Source: Pseudomonadota bacterium (GTDB lineage: Bacteria > Pseudomonadota > Gammaproteobacteria > Burkholderiales > Thiobacillaceae). From it: DNA of 33,325 nt. Shown here piece by piece: positions 8,320-15,829 of this stretch (position 1 is the stretch's first letter; the number at the start of each line of letters is the position of its first letter). The notes under the pieces are model-generated. The model did not search any database and was not told the DNA's origin. It saw nothing but the letters and a program-made list of their open reading frames with translations. A program made the translations under genes and the position numbers. The stretch covers positions 1-33,325 of the forward strand of contig JAURYL010000052.1 of NCBI GenBank assembly GCA_030653935.1. Direction: 5' to 3'.

Positions 8320-10038
8320 TTGAACCTCAAGCCTCGTTTTCTCCTGCTCACCGGTCTCCTGATCGTCGCCTCGGCGACTGCGGCCTGGTATGCCTCGCGG
8401 CAACTCGCGGAAAACATCGTCGCGCAATGGGCCATCCGCTACGCGGAAAAACAGGTGCTCTACGACAAGTCGCGCCTGCTGCAACCCATCGTTCGGGAAA
8501 TTGCCCTGTCGCGCCAGTTCGCCAATTCACAGGAAATCCGCAACTGGGCGCGTGACCCCGAAGATCCGGCGCTGACCCGCCGCGCGCTCGCGGAAATGGA
8601 AAACTACCGTCTGACCTTTTCCGACCGGAGTTACTTCGTCGCCCTGCGCGACTCCGGCCGTTACTACCACAACAACGCGAAAAACGAATTCGCCGGTAAG
8701 CCGTACCGTTACACCCTCTCGCCGAAAAAGCCGGAAGATCGCTGGTTTTACGACATCATCCGGCAGCAGCGCGACATCCACATCAACGTCAATCCCGACG
8801 CCAATCTGGGCGTCACCAAATTGTGGATCGACGTGCTGGTGCGCGACGGCGATGCCATCCTCGGCGTCGCTGGAACCGGCCTCGACCTGACGGAGCTCAT
8901 CCACGCCGTGGTGGATCAGACGCAACCGGGCATGACCAGCCTGTTCGTCGACCACAACGGCGCCATCCAGGCCCACCGCGACCAACGCCTGATCGACTTC
9001 GCCAGCATCAGCAAAACGGCGCATGAGCGAAAAACCCTGGATCTCCTGTTCGAGCGGCCACAGGACCGCGAAGCGATCTACGCCGCGATGAAGGAACTGG
9101 AGAGTGTGAAGAGCACGGTCATCAGCCGCTTCGTCGAGATCGAGGGCAGGCGCCACCTGGCCGGCGTCGCCTATCTACCGGAAATCGACTGGTACGAGAT
9201 CACCCTGCTCGACCTCAATGTCCTGGTGCCGCTGAGCAGTTTCAGCGGCATCCTCCTGGTCTACGGCCTGACGCTGCTGGCGGCGCTGGCCCTGTTCAAT
9301 CTGGTACTCAGTCGCCTGGTCCTGCGCCCGCTGAAGAACCTGGAGCTCGCCATGCGCGAGGCGGAACAGGGGCAGCATGGCGACGTATTCCCGCCGACAC
9401 AGGGCAAGGGTGAAATCAGCCTCCTGATCGAACATTTCCGGCGCATGGCGCGCGCCCAGTGGGAAGCCCGGCGTGACCTGGAGAGCAAGGTGAACGAGCG
9501 TACCGAGGCGCTGGATCGGCTGGCGAAAACCGACCCGCTCACCGAGTTGCTCAACCGTCGCGGCATGAGTGAACGGATCGAGGCCGAAATCAGCCGCTCG
9601 CGGCGCGAACACAGCCGCATCGGCCTGCTCCTGGTCGACATCGACTTGTTCAAGGAAATCAACGACCAGCACGGCCACGGCAAGGGCGATGAAGCCCTGA
9701 AGGCGGTGGCGAGCCTGATCCACGCCATGCTGCGCCCCTACGACAGCGTCGCCCGCTGGGGCGGCGACGAGTTCCTGGTACTGACCCAAGCCAGCGACGC
9801 CCATGACCTCGACGCCCAGGGGGAACGCATCCGCGCGGCCATCGCCGAAACCTGCCACATCGCGGGCGCGGCGGGTAGCGCGCTACCACTCACGATCAGC
9901 GTCGGCGGTTACTTCGCCAACAACGGCGAAGACATCGAAAGCATGCTGCAACACGCCGACAAGGCGCTCTACATGGCCAAGGACGCCGGCCGCAATTGCT
10001 ACCGCGCCTATGGCGAGGTCAGATCTTCGGCAACGTGA
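8320..10038 (+). CDS. Membrane-bound diguanylate cyclase with extracytoplasmic sensor domain
   Basis: Predicted cyclic-di-GMP synthase of 572 residues. One helix at about 7-27 and a second at about 308-335 bracket a periplasmic Cache-like sensor ([20 protein letters not shown] is typical). A HAMP-like linker and a short coiled coil follow, then a GGDEF domain from about residue 405 ([12 protein letters not shown]). The active-site motif GGDEF is at 481-485. An intact inhibitory site RPYD (472-475) sits five residues before it, so feedback control by c-di-GMP is expected. The signal sensed is unknown. The start is TTG without a clear Shine-Dalgarno sequence; it places the first helix correctly, but the exact start is uncertain. 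The 3' end overlaps the convergent dcd by 20 bp. Confidence 0.9.
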   Translation: MNLKPRFLLLTGLLIVASATAAWYASRQLAENIVAQWAIRYAEKQVLYDKSRLLQPIVREIALSRQFANSQEIRNWARDPEDPALTRRALAEMENYRLTFSDRSYFVALRDSGRYYHNNAKNEFAGKPYRYTLSPKKPEDRWFYDIIRQQRDIHINVNPDANLGVTKLWIDVLVRDGDAILGVAGTGLDLTELIHAVVDQTQPGMTSLFVDHNGAIQAHRDQRLIDFASISKTAHERKTLDLLFERPQDREAIYAAMKELESVKSTVISRFVEIEGRRHLAGVAYLPEIDWYEITLLDLNVLVPLSSFSGILLVYGLTLLAALALFNLVLSRLVLRPLKNLELAMREAEQGQHGDVFPPTQGKGEISLLIEHFRRMARAQWEARRDLESKVNERTEALDRLAKTDPLTELLNRRGMSERIEAEISRSRREHSRIGLLLVDIDLFKEINDQHGHGKGDEALKAVASLIHAMLRPYDSVARWGGDEFLVLTQASDAHDLDAQGERIRAAIAETCHIAGAAGSALPLTISVGGYFANNGEDIESMLQHADKALYMAKDAGRNCYRAYGEVRSSAT

Positions 10039-10585
10039 CGCCGGTCTGGCCCTGGTATTTACCGCCACGATCCCGGTAGGACGTCTCGCAGACCTCATCG
10101 GACTCAAAGAACAGCATCTGCGCCACGCCCTCGTTAGCGTAGATCTTGGCCGGCAGCGGCGTGGTGTTGGAGAACTCCAGTGTGACGTGGCCTTCCCACT
10201 CCGGTTCCAGCGGCGTGACGTTGACGATGATGCCGCACCGGGCGTAAGTGCTCTTGCCCAGGCAGATGGTGAGCACGCTGCGCGGAATGCGGAAATATTC
10301 GACGGTGCGCGCCAGGGCGAAGGAGTTGGGCGGAATGATGCAGTAGTCGCCTTTCACCTCGACGAAGCTGGCCGGATCGAAGTTTTTCGGGTCGACGATG
10401 GTGTGGTTGAGGTTGGTGAACAACTTGAATTCACTGGAACAACGCACGTCGTAGCCGTAGCTGGAAGTGCCGTAGGAGACGATCTTTTCGCCGTTGACGC
10501 TCTTGATCTGACCGGGCTCGAACGGCTCGATCATGTTGTATTCCGCCGCCATGCGACGGATCCATTTGTCGGATTTGATGCTCAT
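10019..10585 (-). CDS. dcd: dCTP deaminase
   Basis: Dcd deaminates dCTP to dUTP, feeding dTMP synthesis; it is a cytoplasmic trimer. The length of 188 residues is normal. Signatures are [14 protein letters not shown] near residues 35-48, [18 protein letters not shown] in the centre and the catalytic Glu in GHVTLEFSN, with the usual C-terminal [18 protein letters not shown] at 10585 overlaps the stop of the upstream PIN-toxin gene (ATGA), so dcd is read from the toxin-antitoxin operon unless a promoter lies within those genes. I could not see one. Its 3' end overlaps the convergent diguanylate cyclase gene. Confidence 0.97.
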   Translation of the reverse strand: MSIKSDKWIRRMAAEYNMIEPFEPGQIKSVNGEKIVSYGTSSYGYDVRCSSEFKLFTNLNHTIVDPKNFDPASFVEVKGDYCIIPPNSFALARTVEYFRIPRSVLTICLGKSTYARCGIIVNVTPLEPEWEGHVTLEFSNTTPLPAKIYANEGVAQMLFFESDEVCETSYRDRGGKYQGQTGVTLPKI

Positions 10586-11004
10586 GCTTGCCCCAGCAAC
10601 AGGTTTTCGAAAGGTTGGTGTTGTTTCCAGCGGTAGGACTCAAAGTCGCGCCGGTCGGTCGAGAGGATACGCCCATGCCCCAGTTTTTCCGCCAGGACGA
10701 CCAGGGAAGCATCGGCCAGATCCATCGGCAGTTGGGCATAGCGGCGCATCAATTCCAGCATTCTTGGGCGCGCCTGAACATCCAGCTCGAAAATATCCAC
10801 GGCGCCCGCGAAGCAGCGTTCGAGAAAGCGGGCGGACACCCCGGCATGGCCGCGCGCGGCGAGAAGATGAGCGGTTTCGGTCAGCACCGGCCAGGTGGTG
10901 ACGAGACGTTCGCGGATTTCCCCGCTCACCGCCACGGCCCGTTGATGGTGGGCATCGCCACGATTGAACAGGGCCACCCAATAACCGGTATCGGCGATGA
11001 TCAT
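10582..11004 (-). CDS. PIN-domain ribonuclease toxin (VapC-like)
   Basis: Predicted toxin of a type II toxin-antitoxin pair; PIN proteins cut RNA with a Mg2+ site made of acidic residues. It is 140 residues long. Candidate site residues are Asp5 (IIADTGYW), Glu43 (LTETAHLL), Asp95 or Asp98 (MDLADASLV) and Asp117 (LSTDRRDF), in the expected order and spacing, so it looks intact. It overlaps the upstream antitoxin by ATGA and the downstream dcd by ATGA. The RNA target is unknown. Confidence 0.88.
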   Translation of the reverse strand: MIIADTGYWVALFNRGDAHHQRAVAVSGEIRERLVTTWPVLTETAHLLAARGHAGVSARFLERCFAGAVDIFELDVQARPRMLELMRRYAQLPMDLADASLVVLAEKLGHGRILSTDRRDFESYRWKQHQPFENLLLGQA

Positions 11005-11306
11005 CCGTGCTTGGCGAGAAGGGAATCACGCAGCGCCACCTTGTAATTCCCAGACAAGTCGGCGGGGCCATCGATGCAACCGATCAGATCGGCGAAAGAC
11101 TCTGCCGGGGAGCGCGTCTCGACACTTTCCTGAAGGTAGAGACGGTGGATGGACTCGCGGATGACTTCGGTGACGCTCATACCGGTCTCCTTCAGCAACT
11201 GGCGCAGTTCCTGGCTGGTGCCTTCGTCCAAACGCGCATTGACCCGCATCCCGCCTTCGGGAGGCGCGGTTTCGTACAGGGCGGGGGCTTCGGCGACTTT
11301 TGTCAT
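11001..11306 (-). CDS. Ribbon-helix-helix (CopG-like) antitoxin
   Basis: Predicted DNA-binding antitoxin partner of the PIN toxin, 101 residues from ATG 11306. The segment MRVNARLDEGTSQELRQLL followed by GMSVTEVIRESIHRLY has the beta-strand, helix, helix pattern of ribbon-helix-helix proteins. The C-terminal part (SPAESFADLIGCIDG and beyond) probably wraps the toxin. An upstream in-frame ATG at 11342 would put the -35 box and the palindrome inside the coding region, so 11306 is preferred. The start codon lies within a 15-base palindrome (11303-11317) that is a likely autoregulatory operator. It overlaps the toxin gene by ATGA. Confidence 0.82.
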   Translation of the reverse strand: MTKVAEAPALYETAPPEGGMRVNARLDEGTSQELRQLLKETGMSVTEVIRESIHRLYLQESVETRSPAESFADLIGCIDGPADLSGNYKVALRDSLLAKHG

Positions 11307-11342
11307 ACGGCGTATGATAGACCCGCAAACTTGGCTGTTCAA
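11303..11342 (-). promoter_or_regulatory. Predicted promoter and palindromic operator of the antitoxin-toxin-dcd operon
   Basis: Read on the minus strand: TTGAAC (11342-11337), a 17-base spacer, TATCAT (11319-11314), then ACGCCGT and the ATG at 11306. Transcription would begin at or one base before the start codon, giving a leaderless mRNA. The palindrome TCATACG-G-CGTATGA (11303-11317) covers part of the -10 box and the start codon, as expected for repression by the ribbon-helix-helix protein. No Shine-Dalgarno sequence precedes this start, consistent with a leaderless message. Confidence 0.6.
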
Positions 11343-11344
11343 AC

Positions 11345-11372
11345 AAAAAAGGCGCCGAGAGGCGCCTTTTTT
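11345..11372. terminator. Bidirectional rho-independent terminator
   Basis: The stem reads AAAAAAGGCGCC-GAGA-GGCGCCTTTTTT: a perfect 12-bp stem with a four-base loop and A/T tracts usable in both directions. It lies 18 bases after the mrp stop codon (minus strand) and just upstream of the antitoxin promoter, so it separates mrp from the toxin-antitoxin-dcd operon. Confidence 0.9.
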
Positions 11373-11390
11373 CGTTCCCTGGAAACCGGA

Positions 11391-12476
11391 TCAAGTGTTC
11401 TGGATCACGATGCTGGGGAATTTGGAGGAGTGGTCCACCGCCAAGTCGCCAACCTTGACCGCGACGCGGCGGGCAATGGCGCGGTAGATCTCGGCGATGC
11501 GCGATTCCGGCTCGGCAACCACGGTGGGCTTGCCGGAGTCGGTTTCCTCGCGGATGCGGATATCCAGGGGCAGGCTGCCGAGGAATTCGGTGCCGTAGTC
11601 CTTGCACATGCGCTCGCCGCCGCCTTCACCGAAAATGCGCTCCTCATGGCCGCAACTGGAACAGATGTGCAGGCTCATGTTCTCGACCACGCCGAGGATG
11701 GGCACGCCCACCTTCTCGAACATCTTCAGGCCCTTGCGAGCGTCGATCAGGGCGATATCCTGCGGGGTGGTGACGATGACCGCGCCGGTGACCGGCACAC
11801 GCTGCGCCAGGGTCAGTTGAATGTCGCCGGTGCCGGGCGGCAGGTCGATGATCAGGTAGTCGAGGTCTTTCCACATGGTCTGGTTGAGCAACTGCTCCAG
11901 CGCCTGGGTGACCATCGGGCCGCGCCAGACCATGGGGGTCTCGACGTCGATCAGGAAGCCGATGGACATGGCTTGCAGGCCGTGGCCGAGCATGGGCTCC
12001 AGATTCTGGCCATCGGGCGACTCGGGGCGGCCGGTGATGCCGAGCATGGTCGGCTGCGAGGGGCCGTAGATATCGGCGTCCAGCATGCCGACGCTGGCGC
12101 CTTCGGCGGCCAGGGCCAGGGCCAGGTTGACGGCGGTCGTGGACTTGCCGACGCCACCCTTGCCGGAGGCGACGGCGATGATGTTTTTGACGCCGGGAAT
12201 CAACTTCACGCCTTTCTGCACACCGTGGGCGACAATTTTCCAGCTGACCGTGGCGGTGGCGCTGGCGGCACCGGCGGCCTTGATTGCGTCTTCAACCATG
12301 GCCTTGATCGCAGCCATGACCATCTTGGCGGGATAGGGCAACACCACATCCAGGGTGACGTTGTCTCCGTCCACTTTGATGTTGCGGGCGGATTTGCCGC
12401 TGATGAAATCCTTCTGGGTGTTGGGATCGACAAGCGCGGAAAGCGCGGCCTTTACTTGCTGTTCGGAAACCGACAT
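11391..12476 (-). CDS. apbC: Mrp/ApbC family iron-sulfur cluster carrier ATPase
   Basis: Cytoplasmic P-loop protein that binds and transfers [4Fe-4S] clusters. From ATG 12476 it has 361 residues: an N-terminal MIP18/DUF59-like domain (about 5-85), then the deviant Walker A SGKGGVGKST (104-113), a Walker B-like LDYLIIDLPPGTGD, and the cluster-binding pair C272/C275 in ICSSCGHEERIFG. The frame is open to 12575, but those 33 extra residues are low-complexity and AGAGG lies about 10 bases before 12476. A strong terminator follows it. mrp close to dcd is a common betaproteobacterial layout; here the toxin-antitoxin pair sits between them. Confidence 0.95.
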   Translation of the reverse strand: MSVSEQQVKAALSALVDPNTQKDFISGKSARNIKVDGDNVTLDVVLPYPAKMVMAAIKAMVEDAIKAAGAASATATVSWKIVAHGVQKGVKLIPGVKNIIAVASGKGGVGKSTTAVNLALALAAEGASVGMLDADIYGPSQPTMLGITGRPESPDGQNLEPMLGHGLQAMSIGFLIDVETPMVWRGPMVTQALEQLLNQTMWKDLDYLIIDLPPGTGDIQLTLAQRVPVTGAVIVTTPQDIALIDARKGLKMFEKVGVPILGVVENMSLHICSSCGHEERIFGEGGGERMCKDYGTEFLGSLPLDIRIREETDSGKPTVVAEPESRIAEIYRAIARRVAVKVGDLAVDHSSKFPSIVIQNT

Positions 12477-12641
12477 GGTTCTAAGCCTCTGAGGTGAAAG
12501 GGAATCTGTTCGCCGCGCGGTGTCGCGCGGGGATCGAGCGTGTTGCCAAGATGAAGGCGCACGGCGCCGTTTCAAGGGCCACCCGACTTACCCGAGCATT
12601 TTACTCAATTACCAGCACATGCGGGCATGCAGCGGCGGCCG

Positions 12642-13202
12642 TTATTGGCAAATATCAAGTTTGCCGTCCTTGAAGCAGAGCTTTCGCGCCTTTTGTGTGG
12701 ATGCTTTTGGAGTCGACTTGACCTTGGCTTTCGCGACCGGCGCCATCCTGATCGGCGGTGGCGCTACCTTGGCGGCGGCGGGTTCTTTTGCAACCTCGGC
12801 GACAACTTCGGTGACAACCTCCTTGGCGACCTCGGTGGCGACGACCACCGGCGCGGGGGCCGGCGCGGGCGTTACCGCGATCGACTCGTCCAGCGGGGGA
12901 ACAGCCTTCTCCGGTACAGCCAGCACCGGCGCCGTGATCGGCGGCGCGGCGGCGGCGGGAGGCGCGGGTTGGGTGACGGGTTCCGCCGTGGTTTCCGGCC
13001 GAGCTGGCGGCGACGCGGACGGCTGTGCAGCGGGCGGCACCACCCAGAGCCAGAAAGGCGTCGGGAAGGGCATGGCCTGAGCATTCGCCGGCACGGCCCA
13101 GATCTGCATGGGCAGCCAGGGCCAGACGGCGGCGGGCTGCTGCGCGGCGGCGAGCCCGGAAATCGAGAGCAATATCACAACGACAGCGGTGCGCTTGAAC
13201 AA
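12642..13202 (-). CDS. Exported proline- and alanine-rich hypothetical protein
   Basis: Not recognised. It has 186 residues and a clear signal peptide (about 1-20, ending SGLAAA before QQ). A Trp/Pro-rich stretch (about 24-57, PFPTPFWLWVVPP) is followed by a long Pro/Ala/Val region (58-140), a Lys/Ala-rich segment and a C-terminal tail KLCFKDGKLDICQ. The two Cys in that tail could form a disulfide in the periplasm. The start is TTG 13202 with a strong AAGGAG (13210-13215) 7 bases upstream. The upstream gene's stop codon is part of that site, so the two are coupled. The low-complexity middle suggests a periplasmic spacer that could span from membrane to wall, but no function can be assigned. 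Confidence 0.75.
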   Translation of the reverse strand: MFKRTAVVVILLSISGLAAAQQPAAVWPWLPMQIWAVPANAQAMPFPTPFWLWVVPPAAQPSASPPARPETTAEPVTQPAPPAAAAPPITAPVLAVPEKAVPPLDESIAVTPAPAPAPVVVATEVAKEVVTEVVAEVAKEPAAAKVAPPPIRMAPVAKAKVKSTPKASTQKARKLCFKDGKLDICQ

Positions 13203-13213
13203 ACCAAATCTCC

Positions 13214-13579
13214 TTATGTACCCGCGAGCGGGTTATGCGCGACGAGATGAAATTCCGGGACTTTGACGCGCAAGGCGGCGACCAGTTCCGCCATGAGGCC
13301 GGGCCGGTTTTCCAGGGAAATCCAGAGTACGTTGATCTTGAGATTGAGATCGGCGAATACGACCCGGTCTTGATAACCAGCCAGTACGCCCCGCACCAGC
13401 AGCGCCACGCTTTCCTGCTCGTGTGGCGGGCGGCGATTGAGACGCGGCGCGAACATCATGAAGTCGTTATAGGGGCGGCCGGCGGCGTCGCGTCTGGGTA
13501 CCCGCCGCCAGAGTGGCGAGCCGCGTTCCCATTGCCCCGGATCACCGGGCAATGACTGGGCACGGGCCGCGAGTTGCAT
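13214..13579 (-). CDS. Hypothetical protein, possibly 5'-truncated
   Basis: Not recognised. It has 121 residues and no signal peptide or membrane segment. The middle (YNDFMMFAPRLNRR) and the C-terminal half (KINVLWISLENRPGLMAELV) look like a folded domain; NRPG followed by a helix faintly recalls ACT-type folds, but that is weak. ATG 13579 is only a base from the end of a miniature inverted-repeat element and has no good ribosome-binding site, so the original start may have been lost to that insertion. Its TAA stop (13214-13216) is embedded in the AAGGAG site of the next gene, which implies coupled expression. Confidence 0.55.
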   Translation of the reverse strand: MQLAARAQSLPGDPGQWERGSPLWRRVPRRDAAGRPYNDFMMFAPRLNRRPPHEQESVALLVRGVLAGYQDRVVFADLNLKINVLWISLENRPGLMAELVAALRVKVPEFHLVAHNPLAGT

Positions 13580-13580
13580 C

Positions 13581-13799
13581 TAAGGGGCCGTAAACGAATA
13601 ACCAGAACGTTCTAGCCGCGTTGGCGGACGCGCCGCCGCGTTGCACCCGTATGGGCACGCCGGATTCGTAAGCGCTAAAGCGCCAACGACTCCGCTGCCG
13701 GTCACTTGCGGGGTACGACCATGCGGCGTGACCGGCGTCTTGCGGAGCACCCCGCCAGCACACCCATAATCGTCCAGGTTATTCATTTACGGCCCCTAA
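13581..13799. mobile_element. Miniature inverted-repeat element with GGGGCCGTAAA ends
   Basis: Ends of 23 bp (13581-13603 and 13777-13799) match at 21 of 23 positions (TAAGGGGCCGTAAACGAATA and its complement). If the element is GGGGCC...GGCCCC (13584-13796, 213 bp), it is flanked by direct TAA triplets, a possible 3-bp target duplication. The inside has a second inverted pair GGTCAC...GTGACC but no convincing gene. It differs in sequence from the CCTA...TAGG elements. Its right edge supplies the TAG stop of the CBS-domain gene. Confidence 0.65.
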
Positions 13800-14389
13800 C
13801 GCGCGAGTTCGGCCCCGATTTCCGCGAAGGTTCGGGCGACGGCGATGGTTTCGACCCTGGCACCCAATTGCTTGCCGAGCTGCGACACGGAGAACATGCC
13901 GCGCAGCATCTGGCTGCGATCACCGGCGCGGTCGACCACCAGCGCGTGCTGACGGCCATGCGCCTTCAGGGTGTCGGCGACATCGCCGACACAGGCCTTC
14001 TGTACATCGTCCATGCACAGGACTTCCAGGCGTTCGCGCGGGGTCATGATGTCTTTCACCATCACGTCGGAATGGCGGATGCCCTGGTTCTGCACCACCT
14101 GCATGGGCTTCTCGCCGGTCAGGTCGGTGGCGGTGATGAGGCCGAGTATATGATTCATGTCATCCACCACCAGCAGCATGCGGACACCGCGATGGATCAT
14201 CTTGGCGCGGGCATCCTCGATGGTTTCCAGCGGGAAGATGGTGTATGCAGTCACGATCTGGAAGTCGGTCATCACCTGCAATGCCGGGTCCTCGTTGCTC
14301 ACCCGCTCCGGCAGCACCTGGCGCGGCTTGTGGAAGGTGGCGCCTTTCTGCAGAGGCGTGGTGGGGATCGGAGTATAGGTTCGGGTCAT
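13796..14389 (-). CDS. CBS-domain pair protein
   Basis: Cytoplasmic protein of 197 residues with two CBS modules, about 48-115 (MIHRGVRMLLVVDDMNHILG) and about 117-190 (VKDIMTPRE, HALVVDRAG). CBS pairs usually bind adenine nucleotides or related ligands and act as energy or ionic-strength sensors; no effector domain is attached here, so the partner is unknown. The gene follows rppH on the same strand with a 14-base gap and may be co-transcribed. Its stop codon straddles the edge of the miniature element at 13581-13799, so the native C-terminus may have been slightly altered. Confidence 0.85.
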   Translation of the reverse strand: MTRTYTPIPTTPLQKGATFHKPRQVLPERVSNEDPALQVMTDFQIVTAYTIFPLETIEDARAKMIHRGVRMLLVVDDMNHILGLITATDLTGEKPMQVVQNQGIRHSDVMVKDIMTPRERLEVLCMDDVQKACVGDVADTLKAHGRQHALVVDRAGDRSQMLRGMFSVSQLGKQLGARVETIAVARTFAEIGAELAR

Positions 14390-14403
14390 GGCGTGTCTCT
14401 CGC

Positions 14404-14946
14404 TCAGGGCCTGCCGACGCCTTGCGTGTGCAGGTTCAGACAGAAGGGATGGCGCACATGATGGTGCTGCGCGTCCGCGGTCAAAAAACGTTCGAGTTCA
14501 CTCAGCGCTAGTTGGTATATCTCACGCTTGAACTCCACAACGGCCTTGGTCGGCGCCCAGTACTCGCACCAGCGCCAGGCATCGAACTCGGGATGACTGG
14601 AGGCGCGCAGACGCACGTCGCATTCGCGGCCGACCAGACGCAGCAAATACCAGATCTGCTTCTGGCCCCGGTAATGCCCGCGCCATTCGCGCTTCACCCA
14701 ATCGCGTGGCACGTCATAGCGCATCCATTCGCGGGTGCGACCGAGGATCTGTACATGCTCGGGCGCCAGCCCCACTTCTTCCATGAGTTCACGAAACATG
14801 GCCTGCTCCGGGCTCTCGCCGTGCTTGATTCCCCCTTGCGGAAATTGCCAGGAGTTTTGCCGCACACGCTTGCCCCAGAACACTTCATTGCGGGTATTGC
14901 AGATGACGATGCCCACATTCGGCCGGTAACCGTCCTTGTCGATCAT
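14404..14946 (-). CDS. rppH: RNA pyrophosphohydrolase
   Basis: RppH removes pyrophosphate from the 5' triphosphate of mRNAs and so starts RNase E-dependent decay. From ATG 14946 it has 180 residues, starting [17 protein letters not shown] as in the family. The Nudix box spans residues 38-60 (GGIKHGE, then RELMEEVGL) with all key Gly, Arg and Glu residues. [11 protein letters not shown] and the later [11 protein letters not shown] are typical of RppH rather than other Nudix enzymes. rppH next to proS on the opposite strand is a familiar betaproteobacterial pairing; here an aminopropyltransferase-like gene lies between them. Confidence 0.95.
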   Translation of the reverse strand: MIDKDGYRPNVGIVICNTRNEVFWGKRVRQNSWQFPQGGIKHGESPEQAMFRELMEEVGLAPEHVQILGRTREWMRYDVPRDWVKREWRGHYRGQKQIWYLLRLVGRECDVRLRASSHPEFDAWRWCEYWAPTKAVVEFKREIYQLALSELERFLTADAQHHHVRHPFCLNLHTQGVGRP

Positions 14947-15011
14947 GGCGGTCCCCAAAATTACATAACTGTGTCAATTCTCACATTCCGTGCGGGGGTT
15001 GGAAAGACGCG

Positions 15012-15788
15012 TTACAAAACGAACCCGCGTTCCCCTACTGGATTCCAGTGCCGCATGCGGCCGACAAAGTCCGGAAATTCCAGGTCCAACGCGTCGCGCA
15101 ACTTCTCGGCGGCGCGCTCCAGGGCGGCAAAACCGGCGTTCGGCAGCGGCTTCCTGAAGGCGAAAACGATGATGTTGCCCTTCCGCTCCGAAGGCAATTG
15201 CAGCACGTGTTCGCCGAAGGTGGCGGCGATGCGTTCGTAGTAACGCGGAAAATAGTGGTCCGAACCCCACAGGTTGAACACGGCCACGCCGCCCGGCCGC
15301 AACATGGTTTTGCAGGCCTGATAGAAATCAACGCTGGAAAGCGCCTCGACGATGCGCTTGGCGTCATAGCCATCCACCAGCAGCACGTCCTGGCTGTCCG
15401 GGTTGTCGTGGACGAAGGCGGCGCCATCGCCGACCCGCACTTCCAGGCGCTCGTCATCGGCCGGCAAGTGGAAATAAGCGCGGGCGGCGGCGACCACCTC
15501 CGGGTTGATTTCCAGCGCGGTGAGCCGGGTATCCGGCAGCTTGCCGTGGATGAACTTGGCGATGGAGCCACCGCCCAAACCGATCAGGGCAATGTCGCGC
15601 GGATTCGGATGAAACAACAGGAAAGTGAACATGGCGCGGGTGTATTCCAGCTCCAGCCCCCACGGCTCCTTGATGCGCATCGCGCTCTGCACCGCCGGGC
15701 CACCCAGGTGCATGTAGCGCACGCCGCCGCGTTCGCTGATCTGGACAGGTTCTTGCGCACCTTTGCGCTGACGGGAAAACAGCCGCAT
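15012..15788 (-). CDS. Spermidine-synthase-like (aminopropyltransferase-fold) protein
   Basis: Rossmann-fold protein of 258 residues related to spermidine synthases. It has the nucleotide-binding loop [14 protein letters not shown] (67-80) with an acidic residue ending the next strand ([11 protein letters not shown]). [20 protein letters not shown] matches the family region that follows the active site. The catalytic signature of true spermidine synthases (D-[ST]-[ST]-D-P) is replaced by [10 protein letters not shown], so polyamine synthesis is doubtful; a methyltransferase-like or unknown role is as likely. It is divergent from proS, with 41 bases between start codons, so the two probably share a promoter region. 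Confidence 0.8.
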   Translation of the reverse strand: MRLFSRQRKGAQEPVQISERGGVRYMHLGGPAVQSAMRIKEPWGLELEYTRAMFTFLLFHPNPRDIALIGLGGGSIAKFIHGKLPDTRLTALEINPEVVAAARAYFHLPADDERLEVRVGDGAAFVHDNPDSQDVLLVDGYDAKRIVEALSSVDFYQACKTMLRPGGVAVFNLWGSDHYFPRYYERIAATFGEHVLQLPSERKGNIIVFAFRKPLPNAGFAALERAAEKLRDALDLEFPDFVGRMRHWNPVGERGFVL

Positions 15789-15829
15789 TTGATACCATTC
15801 GCCTCTTTTTTCAGACGTTGAAGCCTACC

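Noticed and set aside
11007-12497. A 496-codon plus-strand open frame opposite mrp and the antitoxin
   Set aside because: It covers the complement of mrp with all its motifs and crosses the bidirectional terminator and the antitoxin promoter; it is a composition artefact.
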